Source of the DNA: JAWPMV01 sp039819665
GTDB lineage: Bacteria > Bacteroidota > Bacteroidia > J057
DNA: 64,000 nucleotides
Direction of reading: 5' to 3'
NCBI GenBank assembly: GCA_039819665.1
Contig: JBCBRM010000047.1
Coordinates: 1-64,000, forward strand
Below, piece after piece: positions 55,301-63,193 of this stretch. How positions within the stretch are numbered: the stretch's first letter is position 1; every line of letters begins with the position of its first letter. Below the pieces are notes generated by a model that saw only the letters and a list, made by a program, of their open reading frames with translations, ran no database searches and had not been told where the DNA came from. Position numbers and translations under genes: made by a program.

Positions 55301-55924
55301 GTTTACAACTTTTATGCTTCGGCTAGTTGATTCACCGCTATTAACGGTTTGGTTAGCCGGACTGATGTTAATTATGCTTAATGCCGGATATAAAGCATTG
55401 TAGGGAAGGCTGTTTTCTTCCTTATCGCCTTCATTTGCTACTAGTTCTACCCTATTCTGGAGTATTCCTCCAGAGAGAATGGCGTTCATAGCCGGGATGG
55501 AGGCTTCATAGGATATCATAAAGCCAGCACTCACACCGCTCGCTAGATCGTTCAATCGAAAGACCGGAGCCTGAAGGTCTGATATATCATATTCGTAAAC
55601 ACTTAGCGCAGAAGTATCTTGTAGGCTTCCGCTTACATATCTAATGCCTGCCGGTAAATGTACCGTTACTTCCTGACCCGTCAGGGAAAAAGTAGATGCG
55701 TTTAGGTAGCTGATACCGAATGTCTGGCTTTCTGAGCAAACACTTATTTCCAGAGGTGTGTCAAAAGTAAAATATACATCATCCAGTTCAGCTCGAAAGA
55801 GATTGCTTAACATGAATAGACCAGGCAACAGAAGTAGAAAAAGAGGAAATTCCTTCCTTTTTCGTTTGATAGGGGTAAAAGGAGTAAAGTTTGAAAATCG
55901 AGGGCGTTTGTATAGGTTCTTCAT
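49340..55924 (-). CDS. Giant T9SS surface protein with FG-GAP propeller and ASPIC/UnbV domain, copy 1
   Basis: A 2,194-residue exported protein. The N-terminus has a long basic stretch then a hydrophobic core (EFPLFLLLLPGLFMLSNLF), an extended signal. Residues 55-1280 are beta-rich conserved-repeat domains. Residues about 1285-1640 are seven FG-GAP/VCBS units (WGDYDNDGDQDLFVANN), a likely Ca2+-binding seven-bladed propeller. Residues about 1645-1720 are ASPIC/UnbV (GVRSNRSAIGARIRLKANVN, IDWPSGFEQVL). About 1735-1800 is an SdrD-B-like unit (GVVFYDANQNCVQDSGEAGI). About 1950-2090 is a DUF7619 type region (GAVDPNDILVSP, DRIFLPDSNANE). The last 80 residues are a T9SS sorting domain (ISPNPLVDESQIEIR). 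It is closely paralogous to the next gene upstream. Confidence 0.9.
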   Translation of the reverse strand: MKNLYKRPRFSNFTPFTPIKRKRKEFPLFLLLLPGLFMLSNLFRAELDDVYFTFDTPLEISVCSESQTFGISYLNASTFSLTGQEVTVHLPAGIRYVSGSLQDTSALSVYEYDISDLQAPVFRLNDLASGVSAGFMISYEASIPAMNAILSGGILQNRVELVANEGDKEENSLPYNALYPALSIINISPANQTVNSGESTSRSIKVVNGGNGKLSSFFISDTHAAGIELISTSLGSINASKDTIFFSGNDFMNIGDGDSFFDTNESLEFTETIAVSGCEANTISSSIHAGWSCEGNTIVDATMNANISINLLLPNLALSTQSAQDACYGPSNPNIQEVSLVNNGSGKAVEVLLDIYKSTGGGYNQNIFSKIDTSSITYSLNGGSALKISPVQVWNTNNSGIYSALGADPIGRMKLSLPDMESGDEIVVYWSTINLCVNVCNNETNNGWKAEVSYEDICQTIAESKNQLGENDSRGQMTSFVESPSDLADGQEGQYLFTISSFKNEFPKGNGAHYEVNFTIPLGLSWSANSADLSFSSGVNTWTPMSVSYDNSSRILTAKYPHPAPFNLPKSEIQLNLMADCVGLPQGSNEVQLSMDIKYIPDTTCISGCSMPFLCSEITSTEIKCPGACTEGIAFNAYTINRSSFGTADNNQDGRPDSGGSLDMTKVRDKRAMVGDTLQAVFKGRVKSASSNTNWRFGYASSSIEKGVNLSPIRAELVVYDYSNSSYISCSHVAISYSDQGQTRTFFYDFSPSVLEAQCGAFNNFEFDDQDSVWLNVDYKVTGNIGGDVMQVDVDNDLYISQVANPSSGQRYSCNNWGGRFTLIGYYFINEKANNFTVNACSKVINQDFKLSIGDCCSNYNGGNLFPYEYRYWAHVKQAQFTIPDHYSVQNIYLRHRRTRYTNASSTQTQNGIQIDSVSGNTYFFDLEQYFDGYGGNLLLSDDGFRGTFYVELAPSCDVPENTYQDVDWKFTFQESDFLSGNETEWYESNPDRIKFSPANLQLTTPTPSIDGLQKEISWTVKVKPNGAGVDNSWMHLRIPNQDVTINAVIDESSRDSLQLNGDIYRIGSISSGQTKTYLIKANYSACAPTSIFVDAGYECSAFPANFADFACSYTSLALQVDPEDAQLQMRLSGVRENLNCEIYTDIEVELASVKQGYVNDIKLDVQLPSGNSMSLVPGTTQILYPLSGNWGPMNDPVLSGNSFEVDVNNEIAEIANEGLVGITNTSKNRVKIAFRVKNEVDYKAGDLIRFSTTSFASCGDELPSVSVPYDVNLRITKTQIAGLTDASGNNWSVAWGDYNGDGFEDLFVGEYNHWESSKIYTNNGNGQFTEASNLGSILTDLGSAAGASWGDYDNDGDQDLFVANNVRASNYLYENMGDGTFNRRDNIGDLSDYQGYCHNAVWVDYDNDGFLDLFVSDYMPTRYNQVYHNDGNGSFSRATNNDIALEAKFSIGATWADYDNDGLQDLFVPNDRGDNNSLYHNEGNGQFSKITAGDIVNDGGKSTGSSWGDYDNDGDMDLFVANAGGENNFLYTNNGDGSFTKNTSSIIATDGGHSHGSVWLDMNKDGYLDLFVGNNAGFKNFFYVNNGDGSFRKSELFDGDNENTMAVGSADYDRDGDLDLFLANQGDQNNTLYTNDANPCISWKCIELQGVRSNRSAIGARIRLKANVNGTSIWQTREISSQSGGGSSGQSSLNAYFGLGNAQNIDSIVIDWPSGFEQVLTNVQTDDCQTIVEADGAEICGVVFYDANQNCVQDSGEAGIPNMLLEVLPGPKYVTTNDSGEYRIYRQYGTYTVSTASNSDWTATQNCTLAHTIVYESANRSGSLSFCGKDFPMQAACSKPDLLTYLSSTALRRGFVNTYAVSYLNRGAIAADSLELVVEFDNDIVVQSADVNWDEKTVYSDYTEYVWYVGTLTSMDQRTIMIQDSVSVDATIGKMAECRSYFRNPPDDCNLANNLTVDVNEIVGAVDPNDILVSPEGNILESDSLIYKIRFQNVGNYFATRVVIEDSISENLDLASLKILGASHAFDYAISEDRVLRFTFDRIFLPDSNANEAGSHGFVKFQIQPQKGLAVGSLIENRASIQFDFNAFIQTNSVVNRISSLEELSAQNLLELWISPNPLVDESQIEIRYKEDPRLRVDIDRYEIYDLDGRKLREKNPEATSFVLEKERLGAGMYLVRAYDPFDRCYTHKLIVK

Positions 55925-56337
55925 TAGCCTTATCCGTAAAGCTGTTTGCTGTAAATGAGAGAAGTTATTCTTCTAAGCTTACAGGTAGATTCCAAATAGG
56001 TGCCAATCCCAAAATGTAGGATTAGACACTATTAGAAGCTATTTAGCTACCTTCATATTCCATTTTTTGGAAAGGCAGCCAGTTTTCGGATATGTATGGG
56101 CAGGAATCCTACAAGAAAAAAGTGGGAAGGGATAGGCATTATTTGGGCTATATAAGCTTAGTGGAAAGTTCAAATTCAAGTATCTGGGGAAAGTTCATCG
56201 GGGAGAGTTTTTGAGTTTGAACTTGATTTTTGTACTTGTACCTATTTCTGCACAATGCCTTCCTGGAGGTAATTTCCAAAAAGAAAAGCTCCCTACACAT
56301 CACGTATAGGGAGCTTCAAATACAATCTTATTCTAAA
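55925..56337. other. 413-base gap between the two giant paralogues
   Basis: It should contain the promoter of the downstream gene (minus strand, start 55924), but I see no exact TTG/TAnnTTTG pair. The right end holds the terminator of the upstream gene at 56286-56316. No open frame or RNA gene was recognised in the rest. Confidence 0.6.
56286..56316 (-). terminator. Terminator of the second giant surface-protein gene
   Basis: A perfect 10-base stem AAGCTCCCTA (56286-56295) and TAGGGAGCTT (56307-56316), 11-base loop, followed on the minus strand by TTTTCTTTTT. It is 21 bases beyond the stop of the gene at 56338. Confidence 0.8.
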
Positions 56338-59300
56338 TTATTTCACTTCCAGTTTTTCTGTATAAGAGAAGCCGTTTTTATCATAGGCTTTTACGAGGTA
56401 AAGGCCACTTTTCAACTGACTCTTTCTTATAGATACGGAAGATGTATGTAAATCGCTGCTGGCATGTACCAAACTTCCATTCAGGCTGTAGATTTCCAGC
56501 TTATCAATTTCTATTCTTACTCCGGTATCTGTAATGTGGAGGATCTCAGCCTGAGCTTCTACTTCCAAAGGATTTGGACTCACACTCAGATAGAGTTTGT
56601 TTTGCTCCGCCCACTCAAGAGAATTCACGACCTGCGTTTGTACGGTATTGGTGATGATAAATTCATTGTAGTCAAACTGGATGGCAGCTCTGTTCTCGAT
56701 AAGCGTACCTGCTGGAATCGCCTCACCGGGTTTGATCTTGTATTCGATAAAGCCATGACTCGCGGCCTCATTGCTATTGCTATCTGGCAAGAAAATGCGG
56801 TCGAACGTAAAGCTGATCACACGATCTTCAGATATCTGGTATTTGTAATCATGACTGGCTCCCTGCAGCTCAAAGCTTGCGAGATCGAGGTAAGGTGAAA
56901 TAGTATCCTGGATAAAGACACGCTGTGCAAATTTGGTTCCCACGTTTTGGAAACGAATCTTATAGGTCAACTCATCTTCTTTCTCAATCGCTCCTTTGGG
57001 GAATACGAGGATATCATTGGGATCAACTGCACCTACAACTTCATTGTAGTCAATGCGCATGTTGTTAGTCAAATCACAGTCATCTGGTGGATTTCGGAAG
57101 TAGGCTCTTACTTCTGCGCGCTTTCCGAGTGTCGCAGTGGCCGAAACTGAATCTGTAATCATGATGGTCCCCTGTTGCATAGGACTCAGCTCGCGAAGGT
57201 TCCAGACATATTCTGTAACACTAGGCCCCTTCGTCCTTTGATTCCAGGCAACATCCGCACTCAAAGGTATGATGTCATTATCAAATTCTACGACCAGTTC
57301 AAGGTTTGAAGCTCCCAAAGCGCCTCGGTTGAGGAAAGAGATCGCATAGCTATTTCTAAAACCTCTACGGAGCGCTGTACTGCTCAGATAGGTTACTAAA
57401 TCCGGCTTGGGACAGCTGGGACTCATGGCGAAGTTCTTTCCGCAGAATGAAAGGGAACTTGCTTTGTTAGCACTTTCATAGACGATGGTATGAGAACTAT
57501 CACAACTAGTTACATTTGACCATTCATCCGTACTGATGCTATTGATGGTATAGGTACCATACTGTCGATAAATTCTGTATTCTCCGGAATCATTGGTAGT
57601 TACGTATTTTGGTCCGGGCATTACTTCCAATAGAATGTTAGGAACGCCGGGTTCTCCTTTATCCTGCTGACAGTTACTATTGAGGTCATAATATACCACC
57701 CCACATATTTCGGCTCCATCTTCTTCAATTACGGTCTGACAATCGTTGAGGGAAACATTGGTTAGGTGCTGCTCAAAACCTGATGGCCAATCGATGATAA
57801 CCGAATCAATGTTACTTGCATCTCCCAATCCGAAATATGCACGGATGGTGGACTGGCTACTTGAACCTCCTCCCGTCTGTGTACTGATTGCTCTCGTTTG
57901 CCATACATTTTTGCCATAGATAGTAGACTTGATCCTAACCTTGGCTCCTACTGCTGATTTATTCGAACGAACACCTTTTAGCTCAAAGCACTTCCAACTG
58001 ATACAGGGATCGGCTTCATTGTTGTAAATCGTATTGTCCTGGTTTCCATTATTTGCCAAGAAGATATCCAGGTCTCCATCTATGTCATAGTCGGCAAAGG
58101 CGACTCCCATCGTATTCTCTAAATCTTCGTCAAACATCTCACTTCTACGGAAGCTTCCGTCGCCATTGTTGACATAGAAGAAATTTTTATTGCCGGCGTC
58201 ATTTCCAACGAAAAGATCCAGGAATCCATCTTTGTTCATATCCGCCCAACCACTACCGTGCGAATGTCCACCGTCCTGGGTAATGATGGAGGTATAGTTT
58301 TTTGTAAAGGTTCCATCTCCATTGTTTACATAGAAGAAATTGTTCTGATTACTAGCATTGGTAACGAAGAGATCCATGTCTCCATCATTGTCATAATCCC
58401 CCCAGCTACTACCTGTTGAATTTCCTCCATCATTCACAATATCTCCACCTGTAATCTTGGTGAACTGTCCATTTCCTTCGTTGTGGTAGAGCGAGTTATT
58501 GTCATCTCTTCCATTAGGTACAAAGAGATCCACTAAGCCGTCATTATCATAATCTGCCCAGGTAGCTCCCATAGAGAATTTAGCCTCCAAAGCGATGGGG
58601 TTATCCGTCGCGCGGCTGAAAGTTCCATCTCCATTGTTGTGGTAGAGTTGGTTATAACGGGTAGGCATATAATCTGAGACAAAGATGTCCAGCCAGCCGT
58701 CATTGTCATAATCAATCCAGGCAGCATTGTGGCAATAACCTTCATAGCTGCTGATGTCTCCAATGGAATCCTGACGAGTAAATGTTCCATCTCCATTGTT
58801 CTGGTACAGGTGGTTTACTGCACGAACGTTATTGGACACAAAGAGGTCAAGATCACCATCATTATCATAATCTCCCCAACTGGCCCCTGCAGAAGCTCCT
58901 TTATCCTGTATAGGCGCACCCGAAGATGTTGAAAGGGTGAATTGTCCGTTTCCATTATTAATGTAAAGTTTCCCTGCTTCCCAATGGTTGAATTCAGCCA
59001 CATAGAGGTCTTCGTATCCATCATTGTTAAAGTCTCCCCAGGCGCCACTCCAGTTATTTCCTTTATCATCCGTCAGCCCAGCAATTACCGGTCGGGTAAA
59101 CTTCATGTTTACATCAAATGGAACTGTAATACTTGGCAGGGGCTTGCCACAAGGTTCGTAAGAGTTCGCAACAATGGTAATGAGATCGCCCGCTTTGTAT
59201 CCGCTTTCATTTTTAATTCTGAAAGCAATCTTCATGCGGTTTTTAGCTGTATTGGTGATACCTACCAAGCCGTCATATGCTATCTCTGCAACCTCATTAT

Positions 59301-62300
59301 TGACATCGATGGTAAACTCATTATTACTTACAGTCGGATCCTGGATGTAGTTGTAAGACCCACTCAAGGGATACTTGAGTTTGGTACTATCGCTTACCAG
59401 GCTCATAGAGTTATTTCCCGGAAGTATGACTTTCACCTGAATATCGCCTACATAGCCTTGTTTTACACTGGCCAATTCAACTTCTATATCTGTATAAATC
59501 ACACAATTTTCACTATAGCGATCCCCTTGCAATCTCATTTGTAATTCAGCAAGCTCCGGCTCTACTTCCAGTTTAGTCTGGGTGTAACTACACTTGAAGT
59601 TGGCGAAGTTGTCTGGATAAGCCTGGCATTCGTATCCGGCAAATACATCTATGTAGGTAGCCTGACAAGCCGAATAGCGAGCATTGATCGAAAGCTTTTG
59701 GGTAGCATTCGAGGAAATAGCTCCCAGCTTATAAATGTCGCCACTGTATTCCAGGGTATCTCCACTGGCCTGATCAACGATTGAGGTGATGGTAACATCA
59801 TGATTGGGAACCTTTACATGCACCCAACTATTATTGGAACCACCGCCTCCAGATTTCACATTCAGGGTCCAGCTGATATTTTTCCCTAAGCCATCAATAA
59901 TAGGCGTAGGAGAAGATAGCTGGAGTGATGGGGGCGAAAAGCGGATTTGATCCGGGTTTGAAGTATACTGAGCCGTCTCACTATTTGACAACCATTCTGA
60001 CTCCTGGAAACTTACCTTCCAGTCTACGTCCTGATAGGTATTTTCAGGGACATCACAGCTCGGTGCCAGTTTCACATAAAGAGTAGCTCGAAACCCATCA
60101 TCACTTTTGATCACACTTCCTCCGTGTCCATCAAAAAATTGCTCGATATCCAGATAGTAGGTATTTCCTACTACGGAGTCCGGCTGAATATTATTGATCG
60201 TTTTATTGATAGTAGCATTGGTATATTTTGTAGCCCGATGATACATGTAAATATCCAGTACTTCATAGTGATCCGGAATGGTAAACTGCGCTTTTTTCAC
60301 ATGCGCCCACTGCCTGTATTCATAGGGGAATAAGTTTCCTCCATTGTAGTTAGAGCAGCAATCCCCTATGCTCAATTTGAAATCCTGGTTGATCACTTTA
60401 TTACAGGAAGAGATGGTCGTTTTGCTACCTTTCTCGTTCACAAAATAGTAACCGATCATGGTAAATCGATCTCCCCAAACTCCACAACCATATTTATCGG
60501 CACTTGAAGTCGGATTCGCGATTGTACTCAGGTAAAAGCTATTGTCGACATCCACTTGCTTGACCTTTCCTCCTATATTTCCTGTAACTTTATAATCTGC
60601 ATACAACCAAAGTGAGTCTCCATTTTCAAACTGGAAGCCAGATAATTCTGCACAAGAGGCTCCTAATACAGCTGGACTGAAATCGTAGGTAAAGCTCCCA
60701 TTTGAGGCGTTCATAACAACCTGATCACAGTTTATGTAGCTTGCAGTTGATGCATCATAGATTTTTACACTAGCTCCTACCGAAGTCAATTTATCGCCTT
60801 CATCAATCGTAGTGCTGGCGTACCCATATGAAAATGAAGGAACATTTGAAGTGGCATGGATAGATCCTTTGAAAGTAGCTCTCAGGGTATCCCCTACCAT
60901 GGCTCTTTTCTTTTTCACTTTGCTCCTGTCTAATTGAGGATTATCATCGGGATATCCATTTTGATCATTGTCTGCTATGCCGTAACTATTTCTGAGTATC
61001 TGAAAACCCGTCATATTGATCCCCTCATTACAAGGCGCGGGACACATGATTTTGGTGCTAGTTACTTCAGAGCAAAAGAAAGGAATGCTGCAAGACTCTG
61101 TACAAGTAGTGTCAGCAATGTAGTTCACATTCATTTCCAGGTCCACCTCATTACTTACCGCTGAGAGATTTGAACAATCGGCCTGTAATTGCAACTGGAT
61201 CTCTGCCTTAGGAAGTTTGAAAGGCTCAGGCCTCAGATACTTCGCAGTCAGGCTTCTGCTATTACTATCGTAATCGATAGAAGTAGGCGTCCAGCTTTTG
61301 GTACCACTGACAAAATTCAAATCACTGCTGTTTCCATTCCACTTGAGCCCTTCTGGAATATCAAATACTACTTCATAATGTGCTCCATCTCCTTTAGGCA
61401 AATCATTTCTAAAGCTGGAAATGGTAAATACATATTCTCCCATCTGACCTTCCTGTAGGTGATATGGACTTTCGGTAAATACGGTCATCTTCCCCCTCAA
61501 ATCATGCTCTCCTACTTTAGATGCCGTTTTAACCTCTGTCTCACAAGCATCTGTATATTTTACCAGGGTTTTCCAACCGGTATTGGTTTCGTTTCTACAG
61601 ACATTGATACAGCAATTATAGGTATCCCAGCTAATTACGGCTGTTGCTTTAGGGGAAAGATTGGGCAGGTCCAAAATTACCCTTCCGATAGGATTCGCTC
61701 CCAGACAGGCATAATCTCCTGTGTTTTTAGTCGTATACACCAATCTTGGCGTGATTTTCTCCGCACTTTCTCCATTTACTGAGATTAATAGACTGGAGGT
61801 ATCGAATCGAGTAAAGATGTTTTGCGAGTAATTTCCTCCGGTAGATTTCCAGATATCAAGCTCAACATCTATGGCGATGCCCTGACCATTATTTTTTACG
61901 GTGATTTCCTGTGTGTTTGCTGTAGAAGGGCCGAAACAAGTAGAAAGTGCGTTTTTTGTAGAAAGGCTTAGCGATGGCAATTTTAAGCTGGTGCTGATGT
62001 TTGCATTCATTGTAGCATCTACTACAATTTCCCCTTTACAGGACCAACCTGCATCTATAGAAGAAGAGATAGTTCCACCCGAACATCCGAAAGCCAGAAT
62101 ACTTTCCGTGATTATGATCGTCTCATTATTATCAAAAAAGCTGTCTCCATTTCCAATACCCGTAAAATCAACTCCGCTAAGGAAGATGGTATCTTTGGTC
62201 GCATTGATCTGCCCCAGATCACTAGCTACCAATTCGATTCCCTCTCCATGGACATCGGTTAGGAAGAAGGAAGATAGTTTCCCATAGCCCCCATTTACGA

Positions 62301-62925
62301 TCTTCACCATTCTTGTAGTGGTATCCCCGCTTACTACGCTTTGATTAACTGGATCTATTTCAATAATGTTAAGCGCTGCGTATAAAGCGTTATAGGGAGC
62401 GGAGAGAGACTCTGCTGTTCCCTCATTGCTTTCCAGAATTACCTTATTTTGGAGTACTCCTTCATTTAAAATTTCCTCCATTGCTGGAATTGATACTTCA
62501 TAGTCAATACTAAAACCTACAGAAGCCCCATCAGCCAGATTGTCCAGCCTAAAGACCGGGCTTGACAAATCTGTAATATCATGCTCAACCACATCTAAAG
62601 TGGAGGTATCATTGAGGCTTCCTTCTATGTATTTTACCCCCGCTGGCAAATCGATGGTTACTTCCTGATTTGTCAAAGGAAAGCCAGAAGTATTGAGGTA
62701 TTCTACTGAAAAAGTATAGGTATCAGCACAAACTGTAACTTCCAATGGAGCCTCAAGAGAGAAGAAGACATCTTCGAGAGGTTGATCCGAAAGAGTTGAG
62801 AAGAAAAACAGAGCTGCCAGAATAAATATTAATACTACATCTGTAATCACAGATGTTTTTAAACGTGCATTCAGGCGAAATTTCTGGCGGGGCTTTTCTG
62901 AATTATTCGGAGTAGATTTGTTCAA
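56338..62925 (-). CDS. Giant T9SS surface protein with FG-GAP propeller and ASPIC/UnbV domain, copy 2
   Basis: A 2,195-residue paralogue of the next gene, with the same domain order and almost the same length. TTG 62925 is the only usable start after an in-frame TAA; the first residues (NKSTPNNSEKPRQKF) differ from copy 1, then a hydrophobic segment (VVLIFILAALFFFSTL). Seven FG-GAP units lie at about 1288-1638, ASPIC/UnbV at about 1645-1720 (GVRSNKSAVGAKVRIKSTIY), an SdrD-B-like unit, DUF7619-like region and T9SS sorting domain (VSPNPLEVEAQAEIL). The propeller is nearly identical between copies while the N-terminal third differs more. A palindrome and weak promoter lie upstream. Confidence 0.9.
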   Translation of the reverse strand: MNKSTPNNSEKPRQKFRLNARLKTSVITDVVLIFILAALFFFSTLSDQPLEDVFFSLEAPLEVTVCADTYTFSVEYLNTSGFPLTNQEVTIDLPAGVKYIEGSLNDTSTLDVVEHDITDLSSPVFRLDNLADGASVGFSIDYEVSIPAMEEILNEGVLQNKVILESNEGTAESLSAPYNALYAALNIIEIDPVNQSVVSGDTTTRMVKIVNGGYGKLSSFFLTDVHGEGIELVASDLGQINATKDTIFLSGVDFTGIGNGDSFFDNNETIIITESILAFGCSGGTISSSIDAGWSCKGEIVVDATMNANISTSLKLPSLSLSTKNALSTCFGPSTANTQEITVKNNGQGIAIDVELDIWKSTGGNYSQNIFTRFDTSSLLISVNGESAEKITPRLVYTTKNTGDYACLGANPIGRVILDLPNLSPKATAVISWDTYNCCINVCRNETNTGWKTLVKYTDACETEVKTASKVGEHDLRGKMTVFTESPYHLQEGQMGEYVFTISSFRNDLPKGDGAHYEVVFDIPEGLKWNGNSSDLNFVSGTKSWTPTSIDYDSNSRSLTAKYLRPEPFKLPKAEIQLQLQADCSNLSAVSNEVDLEMNVNYIADTTCTESCSIPFFCSEVTSTKIMCPAPCNEGINMTGFQILRNSYGIADNDQNGYPDDNPQLDRSKVKKKRAMVGDTLRATFKGSIHATSNVPSFSYGYASTTIDEGDKLTSVGASVKIYDASTASYINCDQVVMNASNGSFTYDFSPAVLGASCAELSGFQFENGDSLWLYADYKVTGNIGGKVKQVDVDNSFYLSTIANPTSSADKYGCGVWGDRFTMIGYYFVNEKGSKTTISSCNKVINQDFKLSIGDCCSNYNGGNLFPYEYRQWAHVKKAQFTIPDHYEVLDIYMYHRATKYTNATINKTINNIQPDSVVGNTYYLDIEQFFDGHGGSVIKSDDGFRATLYVKLAPSCDVPENTYQDVDWKVSFQESEWLSNSETAQYTSNPDQIRFSPPSLQLSSPTPIIDGLGKNISWTLNVKSGGGGSNNSWVHVKVPNHDVTITSIVDQASGDTLEYSGDIYKLGAISSNATQKLSINARYSACQATYIDVFAGYECQAYPDNFANFKCSYTQTKLEVEPELAELQMRLQGDRYSENCVIYTDIEVELASVKQGYVGDIQVKVILPGNNSMSLVSDSTKLKYPLSGSYNYIQDPTVSNNEFTIDVNNEVAEIAYDGLVGITNTAKNRMKIAFRIKNESGYKAGDLITIVANSYEPCGKPLPSITVPFDVNMKFTRPVIAGLTDDKGNNWSGAWGDFNNDGYEDLYVAEFNHWEAGKLYINNGNGQFTLSTSSGAPIQDKGASAGASWGDYDNDGDLDLFVSNNVRAVNHLYQNNGDGTFTRQDSIGDISSYEGYCHNAAWIDYDNDGWLDIFVSDYMPTRYNQLYHNNGDGTFSRATDNPIALEAKFSMGATWADYDNDGLVDLFVPNGRDDNNSLYHNEGNGQFTKITGGDIVNDGGNSTGSSWGDYDNDGDMDLFVTNASNQNNFFYVNNGDGTFTKNYTSIITQDGGHSHGSGWADMNKDGFLDLFVGNDAGNKNFFYVNNGDGSFRRSEMFDEDLENTMGVAFADYDIDGDLDIFLANNGNQDNTIYNNEADPCISWKCFELKGVRSNKSAVGAKVRIKSTIYGKNVWQTRAISTQTGGGSSSQSTIRAYFGLGDASNIDSVIIDWPSGFEQHLTNVSLNDCQTVIEEDGAEICGVVYYDLNSNCQQDKGEPGVPNILLEVMPGPKYVTTNDSGEYRIYRQYGTYTINSISTDEWSNVTSCDSSHTIVYESANKASSLSFCGKNFAMSPSCPKPDLVTYLSSTALRRGFRNSYAISFLNRGALGASNLELVVEFDNDIIPLSADVAWNQRTKGPSVTEYVWNLRELSPMQQGTIMITDSVSATATLGKRAEVRAYFRNPPDDCDLTNNMRIDYNEVVGAVDPNDILVFPKGAIEKEDELTYKIRFQNVGTKFAQRVFIQDTISPYLDLASFELQGASHDYKYQISEDRVISFTFDRIFLPDSNSNEAASHGFIEYKIKPGEAIPAGTLIENRAAIQFDYNEFIITNTVQTQVVNSLEWAEQNKLYLSVSPNPLEVEAQAEILHITDTGVRIEIDKLEIYSLNGSLVHASSDLHTSSVSIRKSQLKSGLYLVKAYDKNGFSYTEKLEVK

Positions 62926-63006
62926 TACGCAGAGCTTTATTTAATCGACATGCAATAATAGCTCTATGCGACATCAATTCGATTTTTCTTATTTTACATA
63001 TATAAC

Positions 63007-63027
63007 ATATTACAAAAAATGTAATAT
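63007..63027. promoter_or_regulatory. Perfect palindrome in the leader of the giant gene copy 2, candidate operator
   Basis: ATATTACA, five A, TGTAATAT: 8-base perfect arms. It lies 82 bases upstream of the copy 2 start and just downstream of its predicted transcription start. Its left arm shares the 10-mer ACATATTACA with the palindrome at the CarH-like gene. Confidence 0.4.
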
Positions 63028-63045
63028 TCACATAAATAAATCAGG

Positions 63046-63079
63046 CAAATATTCCCCTTTATCGGTATTTCTTTTGCAA
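63046..63079 (-). promoter_or_regulatory. Possible promoter of giant gene copy 2
   Basis: On the minus strand: TTG (63079-63077), 23 bases, AATATTTG (63053-63046), one mismatch to TAnnTTTG with spacing at the upper limit. Confidence 0.3.
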
Positions 63080-63130
63080 GAGGCATTGTTCAAGGAAAAA
63101 GATTGCCAAAACCCTATGTAAGGAAAACAA

Positions 63131-63169
63131 AAAAAATCGTAGCAAAGCTCATACTTGCTACGATTTTTT
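63131..63169 (-). terminator. Terminator of the fructose-bisphosphate aldolase gene
   Basis: A 15-base perfect stem whose core is ATCGTAGCAA/TTGCTACGAT (63136-63145 and 63155-63164) with flanking A and T runs on both sides; it can act in either direction. Located 25 bases after the aldolase stop. Confidence 0.88.
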
Positions 63170-63193
63170 GAAATAACTATATTTTCTGGGAGC

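Noticed and set aside
58942..59544. 200-codon plus-strand open frame inside the giant gene copy 2
   Set aside because: Antisense shadow of a repeat-rich coding region; composition is not protein-like.
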